The notes under the pieces are model-generated. The model was not told where the DNA came from. It searched no databases and worked only from the letters and a program-made list of their open reading frames with translations. A stretch of 64,000 bases of DNA from an uncultured Flavobacteriaceae bacterium (GTDB lineage: Bacteria; Bacteroidota; Bacteroidia; Flavobacteriales; Flavobacteriaceae), in contig CANLUH010000001.1 in assembly GCA_947494205.1 (NCBI GenBank), positions 310,001 through 374,000 on the forward strand, in the 5' to 3' direction. Shown here piece after piece: positions 49,444 through 57,141 of this stretch; within the stretch, counting starts at the first letter, position 1, and the number at the start of each line of letters is the position of its first letter. Position numbers and translations under genes: made by a program.

Positions 49444-49799
49444 AATTTTAAAATTTTGATTAAATAATTTATATTGATTTTTCGCTTGTTCGCTTATTAT
49501 TTCGAACACTACCAAAACTAGATCAATCTTAAGTCTTGCGATAACGTATAATTACCTAGTTTTAAAGTCAGGCAAAAACCATTAAGTATTTATACCCAAG
49601 TATTTACACGTAAAGTAAAGACTACTACAAACCCGACATCGACTTCTTTATTAGCAAAAACCATATTTATAAGGATAGTAATTAATACCCAAACAGGCTA
49701 TCAAACAGACACTAACCTACTTAAAATCAAAACTTTCATAAATAAAAGTTAAACAATTTTGTTTTAATAGTAATACTATCATATATTTGTTATTTAGCG
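49444..49799. other. Divergent control region between giant-protein operon and TetR gene
   Basis: A 356-bp gene-free region. On the plus strand it carries the promoter and palindrome described separately. On the minus strand it has a -7-like TAGTTTTG (plus coordinates 49513-49520) without a clear -33 partner. The middle part shows no structure I can name. Confidence 0.5.
49758..49789 (+). promoter_or_regulatory. Bacteroidota-type promoter with internal palindrome (TetR gene)
   Basis: TTTG at 49758-49761, 20 bp, then TATATTTG at 49782-49789, a full match to the -33/-7 consensus. The palindrome ATAGTA-A-TACTAT (49767-49779) fills the spacer, where a bound regulator would block the promoter, as TetR-type autorepressors do. 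The start codon follows only 10 bp later, so the leader is very short. Confidence 0.6.
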
Positions 49800-50468
49800 A
49801 TGGAAAATCTACACATACATATTGCAATCAACCCTAGTTTATATACTAAAAACCCTGAATCGTCCGATTTGGGTAAGAAAATAGTATGTAAGAGTATTGA
49901 AATGATAGATGAATTAGGTTTTGAAGCCTTTACTTTTAAAAAGTTAGGCATTGCTATAGGTTCTAATGAAAGTTCTATCTACAGATATTTTGAAAGTAAA
50001 CACGCACTATTAATATATCTAATCAATTGGTATTGGAGTTGGATTGAATATAAATTAGTATTTGCTACTACTAATGTGGTCTCTCCAAATGAAAGGTTAG
50101 ATAACGCTATTAAATTGTTTACAGAACAGGTAGAAGCGGATAATTCATTTACATTTATAAATGAGGTCTTGCTTAACAAAATTATAATTTCTGAATCGGC
50201 AAAGGCATACCATACAAAAGATGTAGATAAAGAAAATGAAAAAGGATTTTATAAAACCTACAAAAGAGTTGTACAACGTGTTAGCAATATTGTATTAGAA
50301 ATAAACCCTAGGTTCGAGTTTCCACACATGCTAATTTCAACAGTTATTGAGGGGGCACACCACCAAAGGTATTTTTCTAAACATTTACCTGCACTTACAG
50401 ATGTTGAAGAAGGTAAAAATAATATATTACGCTTCTACACAGACTTAGTACAAAAAACAATAGCTTAA
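49800..50468 (+). CDS. TetR/AcrR-family transcriptional regulator
   Basis: A 222-residue regulator. Residues 23-70 form the TetR DNA-binding domain (DLGKKIVCKSIEMIDELGF, then FTFKKLGIAIGSNESSIYRY with the FESKHAL continuation). The C-terminal helices would form the ligand pocket and dimer face; the inducer is unknown. Its promoter spacer contains a palindrome suited to autorepression. Its stop overlaps the start of the next small gene (TAATG), and the SulP transporter and carbonic anhydrase follow on the same strand, so it may control them. It is also divergent from the giant-protein operon and could govern that instead. Confidence 0.85.
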   Translation: MENLHIHIAINPSLYTKNPESSDLGKKIVCKSIEMIDELGFEAFTFKKLGIAIGSNESSIYRYFESKHALLIYLINWYWSWIEYKLVFATTNVVSPNERLDNAIKLFTEQVEADNSFTFINEVLLNKIIISESAKAYHTKDVDKENEKGFYKTYKRVVQRVSNIVLEINPRFEFPHMLISTVIEGAHHQRYFSKHLPALTDVEEGKNNILRFYTDLVQKTIA

Positions 50469-50794
50469 TGGATATTTCTAGATATAACATATTAAACAGT
50501 TTAAAATACGGTGCTTTTGCATTGGTTCTGTTTAGTATATTATTGCAGCCAATATCTCAAGCTATCTCAATATTTAATAATGAAGATATTGAATTAGTCG
50601 CTATCGACTGGGAGGAAGATACTTCAGATGAAGAAGACGATAGTAAAGAGGATGAGGAAAGAATAGAACCTCAATTCTTAAATACGCAAAGACAAACATT
50701 CATTAATGCTTCAATCACTTCTAATTATAACGTTTTTGAATCTGTTTTAGATTTTAATTTAGAGATTCTTATACCACCTCCAAAATTAGCCTAG
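50468..50794 (+). CDS. Small acidic single-helix membrane protein
   Basis: A 108-residue protein whose ATG overlaps the TetR stop codon by one base (TAATG), which indicates translational coupling. One membrane helix (YGAFALVLFSILLQPISQAI, about residues 14-33) is followed by a strikingly acidic stretch (DWEEDTSDEEDDSKEDEE, residues 46-63) and a short C-terminal part. There is no lipoprotein box. It precedes the SulP gene by 145 bp. I do not recognise a family; a role tied to the transporter, or as a partner of the regulator, is possible but unsupported. Confidence 0.6.
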   Translation: MDISRYNILNSLKYGAFALVLFSILLQPISQAISIFNNEDIELVAIDWEEDTSDEEDDSKEDEERIEPQFLNTQRQTFINASITSNYNVFESVLDFNLEILIPPPKLA

Positions 50795-50939
50795 CTAGTT
50801 TTAGCAATTTCAAGTTCCAGTAGTAATTAATTATTATTACTACTAGTTAAATGTTCCCTTTGGAACCCAATCAAACCAAATATTAATTGAAGTTTTACAC
50901 CAATCTCAGTGGTTAGTACCTCTTCAAATCATTACATTC

Positions 50940-52547
50940 ATGAATAGTTCAAATCCATTTAAAAATTTTAAAGCCGATCTCCCGGCTAGTATCGTCGTAT
51001 TTTTTGTCGCACTGCCTTTATGTTTAGGTATAGCATTAGCTAGTGGCGCTCCTTTATTCTCTGGTTTAATTGCTGGTATTATAGGAGGTATAGTGGTTGG
51101 AAGTATTAGTGGCTCTAAAATTGGAGTTAGTGGTCCTGCAGCTGGTTTAGCAGCTATAGTACTTTTAGCTATAAAATCTTTAGGGTACGAAAACTTTTTA
51201 GTCGCTGTAGTAATTGGTGGTGTTATCCAATTATTATTCGGCGTATTACGACTAGGTATTATTGGTTATTTCTTTCCTTCTTCAGTTATTAAAGGAATGT
51301 TAACTGGTATTGGTATTATTATTATTCTAAAACAAATTCCTTTTTTCTTTGGAATGGCTAAAAACCCAGAAGGAGATTTTGCCTTCCTTCAGGTAGAGTG
51401 GGACAATTTAATATCTGGATTACTTAATGCCATTAATGCTTTAATAAGTGGAAACATTAGTATTGGAGCAACAGTAATAGGTATTGTTGCCATAGGAATA
51501 CTACTACTATGGTCTAATGTTCTTTCTAAAAAAGGAAAAGTATTTAAATTAGTCCAAGGACCTTTGGTAGCTGTAGTTGTAGGTATCGTTTTTTACTTAT
51601 TAACCAAAGATAGTTCTTTAAACCTTGTTAATAGTCAATTAGTATCTGTTCCTGTACCAGATAGTGTAGATAGCTTTATAGGTCAATTCAGCTTTCCAAA
51701 TTTTGCTGCAATTGGTAACAGTGAAGTTTGGATTACTGGTTTTACAATAGCACTAGTTGCTTCTCTTGAAACATTACTTTGTGTTGAAGCAACCGACAAA
51801 TTAGATCCCGATAAAAATGTAACGCCTACTAATAGAGAATTATTTGCTCAAGGTACAGGTAATATAATATCTGGTATGATTGGTGGTTTACCAATTACAC
51901 AAGTAATTGTTAGAAGTTCTGCCAATATACAATCTGGAGGTAAGTCGAAAATGTCTGCTATTGTACACGGTTTCTTCTTATTAATTTCTATTATCTTAAT
52001 TCCTACATTATTAAATAAAATTCCTTTATCTGTATTAGCTGCCGTACTTTTTATAGTTGGTTTTAAATTAGCTAAACCTTCTACATTTATTAATATGTAT
52101 AAATTAGGTTGGAAACAATTTTTACCATTTATGGCTACCGTTTTACCAATGGTAATTACTGGAGATTTATTATTAGGTATTGGCTTAGGTCTTGCTTTTG
52201 GAATTTTTGTTATCCTATTAAAAAGCTTTCAAAACTCTCACTTTTTACATATTGAAGATAAAAGCAATGGGAAAAACAAAATAAAAATGACACTTGCAGA
52301 AGAAGTAACCTTTTTTAACAAAGGAGCCATTTTAAAAGAACTTGACAGCCTTCCTAGAGATACACATCTAGAACTAGACGTTAGAAAAACTAGATATCTA
52401 GACAATGATATTATTGAAATTTTAGAAGATTTTTCTGAAAAAGCAAGAAATAAAAATATTGATATTCAGTTAATTTCCGAAAGAGGAATCTCTGAAAATC
52501 CAGATAGCTTTATTCAATTTTTTAAATTGAGACCAAAAAGTACTTAA
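50940..52547 (+). CDS. SulP-family inorganic anion transporter with STAS domain
   Basis: A 535-residue inner-membrane transporter of the SLC26/SulP family. About 10-12 hydrophobic segments cover residues 15-420. The conserved early motif VSGPAAGLAAIVLLA lies near residue 62, and VASLETLLCVEATDKLDPDK near 275 matches the family's central motif. A STAS domain fills residues about 440-535 (LELDVRKTRYLDNDIIEILE). SulP proteins carry sulfate, bicarbonate or other anions. Here a beta-carbonic anhydrase follows 92 bp downstream on the same strand, an arrangement known for bicarbonate uptake. Bicarbonate as substrate is therefore an inference from the neighbour. Confidence 0.93.
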   Translation: MNSSNPFKNFKADLPASIVVFFVALPLCLGIALASGAPLFSGLIAGIIGGIVVGSISGSKIGVSGPAAGLAAIVLLAIKSLGYENFLVAVVIGGVIQLLFGVLRLGIIGYFFPSSVIKGMLTGIGIIIILKQIPFFFGMAKNPEGDFAFLQVEWDNLISGLLNAINALISGNISIGATVIGIVAIGILLLWSNVLSKKGKVFKLVQGPLVAVVVGIVFYLLTKDSSLNLVNSQLVSVPVPDSVDSFIGQFSFPNFAAIGNSEVWITGFTIALVASLETLLCVEATDKLDPDKNVTPTNRELFAQGTGNIISGMIGGLPITQVIVRSSANIQSGGKSKMSAIVHGFFLLISIILIPTLLNKIPLSVLAAVLFIVGFKLAKPSTFINMYKLGWKQFLPFMATVLPMVITGDLLLGIGLGLAFGIFVILLKSFQNSHFLHIEDKSNGKNKIKMTLAEEVTFFNKGAILKELDSLPRDTHLELDVRKTRYLDNDIIEILEDFSEKARNKNIDIQLISERGISENPDSFIQFFKLRPKST

Positions 52548-52639
52548 AACAAGTTTTATTATGAAGCATCCAAATTCAAAATACCCAAATAACCAAAATC
52601 AAAGTACCAGTTTTAGTACTTGCTAATTAAAATATAATT

Positions 52640-53269
52640 ATGATGAAAGCGCACACAAAAGCAACTCAGGACAAAATGACTCCAGGCTTAGCACTGGAAG
52701 CTTTAAAAGAAGGTAATTCTCGTTTTAAAGCAAACGAAAAAGCAGATAGAAATTTATTAGAACAAGTTGAAGATACTAGTACAGGACAATTCCCTTTTGC
52801 AACGGTATTAAGTTGTATAGATTCTCGTGTGTCTTCCGAACTTATTTTCGACCAAGGTATTGGCGATTTATTTAGTGTTCGTATAGCGGGTAATTTCGTT
52901 AACGAAGATATTTTAGGAAGCATGGAATTTGCTTGTAAATTGGCTGGAACAAAATTAGTAGTTGTTTTAGGACACACTGCTTGTGGAGCTGTAAAAGGTG
53001 CTTGCGATCACGCAAGATTAGGAAACTTAACAGCTTTAATTAATAAAATTGAACCAGCTGTTGAAGCCGTTACCGAGCCTAAAGATGAAAGCTTAAGAAA
53101 CTCTAAAAACATAGATTTCGTTAATGAAGTAGCTAAGAAAAACGTAATGATGACTATAGACAACATTCGTAAATCTAGCCCTGTTTTAGCAGAAATGGAA
53201 ACTAATGGCGAGATTAAAATTATTGGTGGTATGTACAATATTAAAACTGGAAATGTAGATTTCTATTAA
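52640..53269 (+). CDS. Beta-class carbonic anhydrase
   Basis: This enzyme interconverts carbon dioxide and bicarbonate using zinc. The 209-residue length and motifs are typical of the beta class: Cys59, Asp61 and Arg63 in SCIDSRVSSE, and His112 and Cys115 in GHTACGAV, giving the Cys-His-Cys zinc site and the Asp-Arg dyad. No signal peptide is present, so it acts in the cytoplasm. It lies 92 bp after the SulP transporter, and together they would import bicarbonate and equilibrate it with carbon dioxide. Transcription ends at a hairpin inside a repeat at 53301-53370. Confidence 0.96.
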   Translation: MMKAHTKATQDKMTPGLALEALKEGNSRFKANEKADRNLLEQVEDTSTGQFPFATVLSCIDSRVSSELIFDQGIGDLFSVRIAGNFVNEDILGSMEFACKLAGTKLVVVLGHTACGAVKGACDHARLGNLTALINKIEPAVEAVTEPKDESLRNSKNIDFVNEVAKKNVMMTIDNIRKSSPVLAEMETNGEIKIIGGMYNIKTGNVDFY

Positions 53270-53300
53270 CATACTAAATAAATATTATGTAGCATCTACT

Positions 53301-53370
53301 ATTTTTAAGTGTATAATTGCTATGTAAAAAACCCTATAAGTTTAGTACTTATAGGGTTTTGTGTTTTAAT
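53301..53370. repeat. 70-bp direct repeat, copy 1, containing a bidirectional terminator
   Basis: Identical to 57000-57069 except at one position (G at 53345, T at 57044). The inner part is a terminator hairpin with an A tract before it and a T tract after it (CCCTATAAG / CTTATAGGG), usable on both strands. Copy 1 ends the carbonic anhydrase transcript and probably also the opposing small genes. Confidence 0.93.
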
Positions 53371-53416
53371 ATATATTCCTTTTTTTTATAAAAAAGAAGC
53401 GTTTAATTTATAATTA

Positions 53417-53983
53417 TTAACTGACCCAACCTCCTAATAATATAGATACTCTACTCCATTTATTATCTGTATATTTATAAATAACATATTTACTTGCTCC
53501 ACTTAAACCACCAGAAGCATATTCCATTTGAATTAAAGCAAGTGTTCTATCTTTATTATAAACAGGCTCAGAAAAATACACAAAACTATATGGTCCAAAT
53601 TTATCATAATAAGCATCCCAACCAGAAACACCATGTTTCTCAAAAATATCAAATATTTCATTTTTGTTCACATAATACCCTCCTTCTATCTTACAATTTA
53701 ACATTCTGAGTTTTCTTTTAGTAGAAATTATTTTTTTCGTTTTAAAATACTTTTCTAAAGTATCCTTGCTACGTTTATAACCATTTTCATCACTTTTCTG
53801 TATCTTAAGAAGGTATTCGTCTAATGAACCAGAATACTTATTTATAATATATATTTTCTCTTTTTCTCCTTTAATCGTATTTACTATAGTATTTATTAAT
53901 TCGCAATTATTGTCTTTATACTTTTCTTGAGCTAATAATTTAACCGAAAAGCATACAATAAATATAAAAATCGTAGTTCTCAT
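53417..53983 (-). CDS. Secreted protein of unknown function (accessory block)
   Basis: A 188-residue protein with a signal peptide (MRTTIFIFIVCFSVKLLAQ). The middle is Lys-rich and helical. The C-terminal third has strands of a type seen in many uncharacterised secreted Bacteroidota proteins: YSFVYFSEPVYNKDRTLALI followed by a Gly/Ser-rich turn and YVIYKYTDNKWSRV. I do not recognise a named domain. It is the last of four minus-strand genes between the two 70-bp repeats and is separated from the oxygenase gene before it by 77 bp. Confidence 0.6.
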   Translation of the reverse strand: MRTTIFIFIVCFSVKLLAQEKYKDNNCELINTIVNTIKGEKEKIYIINKYSGSLDEYLLKIQKSDENGYKRSKDTLEKYFKTKKIISTKRKLRMLNCKIEGGYYVNKNEIFDIFEKHGVSGWDAYYDKFGPYSFVYFSEPVYNKDRTLALIQMEYASGGLSGASKYVIYKYTDNKWSRVSILLGGWVS

Positions 53984-54060
53984 ATTGTATAATGGTTTTA
54001 TTATATTAAATAACTGAACTTTATAAATTAAAGTATAAATACTATATCTTTTATTTATCG

Positions 54061-54852
54061 TTATTCTTTAGGCTTCAGTATATCTCCAATACTCAATGTA
54101 TATTCAATAGTCGGATATGTAAACCCTAAACTTCTATTCTCTTCCCCTCTTAATATATAAAATGTTTTTGCTTCCTGCTCATTAGCTAGTTTAAGTTCTT
54201 TTCCATTAGAAAAACAGGGTTTACCCTCCTTAAAATGTATTTTAGTTTTAGATTGCCTAAAGGTTATACCTAACCATTTATTTGGTGTCTGTTCTTCTCT
54301 TTTACCCGAAACTTGTTCTAATACTATTTTATGCTGAAACTTCTCGTTCGTTTCTAATGAAAATAAAATAACTGAATTATTTTCTAATAGAAATTCAAAT
54401 TCTTCCCCAGATGTTTTATTTTTAATTTTCAGTTTTCTTAATACATGCTTTGTTATATTTTCTGGCTGTTCGTAACAAGAAAAAAGAGCGATGTATGAAT
54501 TAGATTCTAAATCTAAACATTGATCGCAATGGTACTTCATTTTAGTATAGGTTTCATCGTAGACTTCAATTAAAGCATTATTAAAAGATAACGATGAAAT
54601 ATTAGGATAATTAATATTAATCACAGACTCTAGGCTATTTAAAACACGTTTATGACTAGATGAAAAGTCATGAGCTGGTATACTATACTTAGTTGTGGTT
54701 CTAACTATAGGAATTTCACTTTTGCTTACCCGTACTAAATGATTTCCTTTCCTTCCTTTACCTACAGTTTCAAAAGTTACCGCATTAGACAATTCTTCAA
54801 ACATATTGCCTTTAAAGGGTAGCATAATAACATAAAAACCTAGTTTCTCCAT
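54061..54852 (-). CDS. Fe(II)/2-oxoglutarate oxygenase-like protein, AlkB-type pattern (263 residues)
   Basis: The protein shows the metal- and cosubstrate-binding pattern of Fe(II)/2OG dioxygenases. His108-x-Asp110 is in KMKYHCDQC, the second metal His174 is in KFQHKIVLE, and Arg199 is in KWLGITFRQSKT. The order and the GITFR ending resemble AlkB-family enzymes, which remove or add oxidative modifications on nucleic acids or proteins. There is no signal peptide. It begins 15 bp after the 405-residue gene, which carries the same pattern, so the two are co-expressed and may act in sequence or as a pair. The superfamily call rests on motifs alone; the substrate is unknown. Confidence 0.6.
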   Translation of the reverse strand: MEKLGFYVIMLPFKGNMFEELSNAVTFETVGKGRKGNHLVRVSKSEIPIVRTTTKYSIPAHDFSSSHKRVLNSLESVININYPNISSLSFNNALIEVYDETYTKMKYHCDQCLDLESNSYIALFSCYEQPENITKHVLRKLKIKNKTSGEEFEFLLENNSVILFSLETNEKFQHKIVLEQVSGKREEQTPNKWLGITFRQSKTKIHFKEGKPCFSNGKELKLANEQEAKTFYILRGEENRSLGFTYPTIEYTLSIGDILKPKE

Positions 54853-54867
54853 ACCTTTATATGTTAA

Positions 54868-56085
54868 TTATAGTATAGGTTTTTTATAATCTCCTAAATT
54901 CATACTAAAATGAACTTTACCGTATTTTACTTTATGTTCAGTTTTATTTTCCTCGTAGTAAGAATCTCGTAAACTCGTCATGGTATCTTCTGTCATTTCC
55001 TCTAGCTTAATTAACGCGCCATCTTCTTTAATATAAGCTTGATTATCCATAAATACTGCTTCTGCTTTAGAGGAGCGCACCACGTAGCCCATTCGTACTG
55101 GAATTCGATCTATATTTAATATAGAAGGTTTAATTTCGTGTGTATACAATCTATTAGTAGATAACGGGATTATAAAAACCGAATTAGGATACAATGTAAC
55201 ACTAAAAGCTTTTTCCAAACTGTCATCGATAACGCTGTTCTTTAATTTAAAATGAAGAGATGTTAAGCCACTTCTATTTTTATAACACCAATCGTATCTA
55301 TCGGTATCCGAAGGTTTCAAATGCTCAAAATTAGAGCTATCGTAGAATGTACAAAATGCTATAAGTCCATCTTTACGCATATCCTTAGTTTTATCGGAAT
55401 GTGCTTTAATTCTAGCTTTAGTTTCTTTTGCTTTTACTCCTATCTTCTTTTTATTTTCATAAATCTGTGCTAGCACATGATTTAATGTTGTTTCTTCTTC
55501 AAAAACGTGTCTTGCAGCCAAATTTAAAGCCTTAATTATAGATTGATCTGTTGGTCTAAAATTATCTGTTGGTCCTGTTAAATTACTAGAACACCTTAAT
55601 AAACGATAGTGTAATAATTCTTTATTAGCTTCTGTTTCTTCCTTTAAAACCTCTGTTAAGTAAATGCCTTTTCTTAATGATACTGAAGGTTTATTAGATT
55701 CTGTTAAATACTGAAACTCATGCTCATTTTTAATGTTATTAAAATAATTATCGCCATCAAAAAAATGCCTAAAATACACGCCTGTGTTATTAATCTGTAT
55801 GGGCACCTTACCTAGTGTAACAACTTTAAATTGCTCTTTGTTTAGGTCATTATAATTGTACGAGAACTCTTCAATAATGTGTATAGAAATAGTAACATCT
55901 TTAAGCTTACTAATATCACCACAGACATAGATTACTTGTGAATTTAACACTTCTTTTATTTCTGAAAAATGATAAATAACTTTTCCACAAAAGTGATTTG
56001 TCAAATACTGAAGATCTTTGGGTTTTTCTTTACCATCATCAAGGACTACAAGGGTATTCTTGGTTAACGAAATTTTATTTTCCAT
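54868..56085 (-). CDS. Fe(II)/2-oxoglutarate oxygenase-like protein (405 residues)
   Basis: A second candidate Fe(II)/2OG oxygenase. The metal triad candidates are His229-x-Asp231 in IKAHSDKTKDM and His316 in RLYTHEIKPS, with Arg331 or Arg337 (PVRMGYVVRSS) to bind 2-oxoglutarate. Before this lies a conserved-looking segment (LLRCSSNLTGPTDNFRPTDQ, then LNHVLAQIYEN), and residues 1-110 form a separate alpha/beta region without known motifs. No signal peptide. It is 83 bp after the 190-residue gene and 15 bp before the smaller oxygenase gene. The whole resembles uncharacterised proteins with a strongly conserved HSDKTKDM motif; I cannot name its reaction. Confidence 0.6.
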   Translation of the reverse strand: MENKISLTKNTLVVLDDGKEKPKDLQYLTNHFCGKVIYHFSEIKEVLNSQVIYVCGDISKLKDVTISIHIIEEFSYNYNDLNKEQFKVVTLGKVPIQINNTGVYFRHFFDGDNYFNNIKNEHEFQYLTESNKPSVSLRKGIYLTEVLKEETEANKELLHYRLLRCSSNLTGPTDNFRPTDQSIIKALNLAARHVFEEETTLNHVLAQIYENKKKIGVKAKETKARIKAHSDKTKDMRKDGLIAFCTFYDSSNFEHLKPSDTDRYDWCYKNRSGLTSLHFKLKNSVIDDSLEKAFSVTLYPNSVFIIPLSTNRLYTHEIKPSILNIDRIPVRMGYVVRSSKAEAVFMDNQAYIKEDGALIKLEEMTEDTMTSLRDSYYEENKTEHKVKYGKVHFSMNLGDYKKPIL

Positions 56086-56168
56086 GTACTTTAAAAAACT
56101 TTCTTCTAATGTAGTTATTACATTTCTGTTTATAAAGTAAGGTTGGTATTTTTATTAGCTAGTAGTAT

Positions 56169-56741
56169 TTATAAATTTTTATATTCAGAAAGTATCTTTT
56201 CTTTATCTAATTCAGACAACCCAAAATTAGATATAGGCACTTCATAAAGAAGAGGCACATTCTTATCTATCATTAAGACGTTTTGAATAAGGTATTTTCC
56301 AATTTTCATTCTTGTGCCTAGGCATCCAAATTGATAATCTACAAGGTATGTTGTATCTTTTATTGCCTTTATAGTTAAATCTCTTTTTTGGGTAAACGTT
56401 TTCCGTCTTAATAATCCTTCATAGGCTATTGCTTTAATGGTTCCGTTAGGGTATTCTGTTAGTTTTACTAATTCTGAGACCGTAGCCGTCTCCATAATCC
56501 ATCTCCTTCTATTTATTTCTTTTTGTGTAGATACTCCCATACTTCCAATACCACTTGTTATTCCTCGAAATTTTGAAACTTGAATAGAGTCCTTAATTGC
56601 TTTTCGTACCGGTATCCAATTATATGACCAATCTTCATCATAATCTGCTGAAACTACAGAAATAACACCGACAAATAGTATGGTTAAAATGGGGAAGATT
56701 ATAGAAAATTGGTATTGTTTTGTTTTTGAAACTGTTTTCAT
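56169..56741 (-). CDS. Exported or membrane-anchored protein of unknown function (accessory block)
   Basis: A 190-residue protein with one N-terminal hydrophobic segment (FSIIFPILTILFVGVISVVS, residues 12-31), either a signal anchor or an uncleaved signal. A helical part (VSELVKLTEYPNGTIKAIAY, then EGLLRR) looks like a single HEAT-type unit, and the rest contains a QFGCLGTRMKIGKYLIQNVL segment. I recognise no family. It is the first of the four minus-strand genes in the block bounded by the 70-bp repeats. Confidence 0.55.
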   Translation of the reverse strand: MKTVSKTKQYQFSIIFPILTILFVGVISVVSADYDEDWSYNWIPVRKAIKDSIQVSKFRGITSGIGSMGVSTQKEINRRRWIMETATVSELVKLTEYPNGTIKAIAYEGLLRRKTFTQKRDLTIKAIKDTTYLVDYQFGCLGTRMKIGKYLIQNVLMIDKNVPLLYEVPISNFGLSELDKEKILSEYKNL

Positions 56742-56912
56742 ATTAACATTACTTGTATTGTCTTTTATATTTCATCAAATATGATGCCTTGATAGTTGTG
56801 CAAAGTTTCGCTATAACTTCTTCCTGAAAAAGTTTAAATGTTATCCCTCTAAAAAATGTAAAATATATTTTACATTAAAATAACATGAATACGAACTTTA
56901 GTTAAAATCATT

Positions 56913-57032
56913 TTAATCATTCTTACGTTCTTGCTTTGCTTTTATTAACTCTTTAATTGCATTTAACGTAGAGTGTATAGAATACTCTACGATTTCACCA
57001 TTTTTAAGTGTATAATTGCTATGTAAAAAACC
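56913..57032 (-). pseudogene. Possible C-terminal gene remnant without a start codon
   Basis: A 39-codon open frame, bounded upstream by a stop inside the terminator hairpin, reads in part KNGEIVEYSIHSTLNAIKEL and ends in KQERKND. The amphipathic, charged composition looks like real protein rather than noise. There is no ATG, GTG or TTG to start it. It could be the tail of a gene broken when the flanking block arrived. Chance cannot be excluded at this length. Confidence 0.3.
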
Positions 57033-57069
57033 CTATAAGTTTATTACTTATAGGGTTTTGTGTTTTAAT
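57000..57069. repeat. 70-bp direct repeat, copy 2, containing a bidirectional terminator
   Basis: The second copy of the sequence at 53301-53370, in the same orientation with one mismatch. It lies just past the 3' end of the leucine-rich-repeat metalloprotease gene (stop at 57142) and probably ends that transcript. Confidence 0.93.
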
Positions 57070-57141
57070 GACAGTCTTATCAAATATGAATAGATATAGA
57101 CTAGACAAAAAAAACATAGATTTATAGAGTATTAATATATA

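Larger units (their letters stand above)
56742..57141. other. Intergenic region with second 70-bp repeat and a gene-like fragment
   Basis: A 400-bp gap. It includes the upstream region of the gene at 56741, a 7-bp inverted repeat (GTAGAGT at 56968, ACTCTAC at 56984), the second 70-bp repeat, and a 39-codon minus-strand frame without a start codon (56913-57032). The rest shows nothing I can name. Confidence 0.55.

Noticed and set aside
52561-52626. A 21-codon frame between SulP and carbonic anhydrase
   Set aside because: It has Asn/Gln/Ser-rich low-complexity composition, no initiation signal and no recognisable product; most likely chance.
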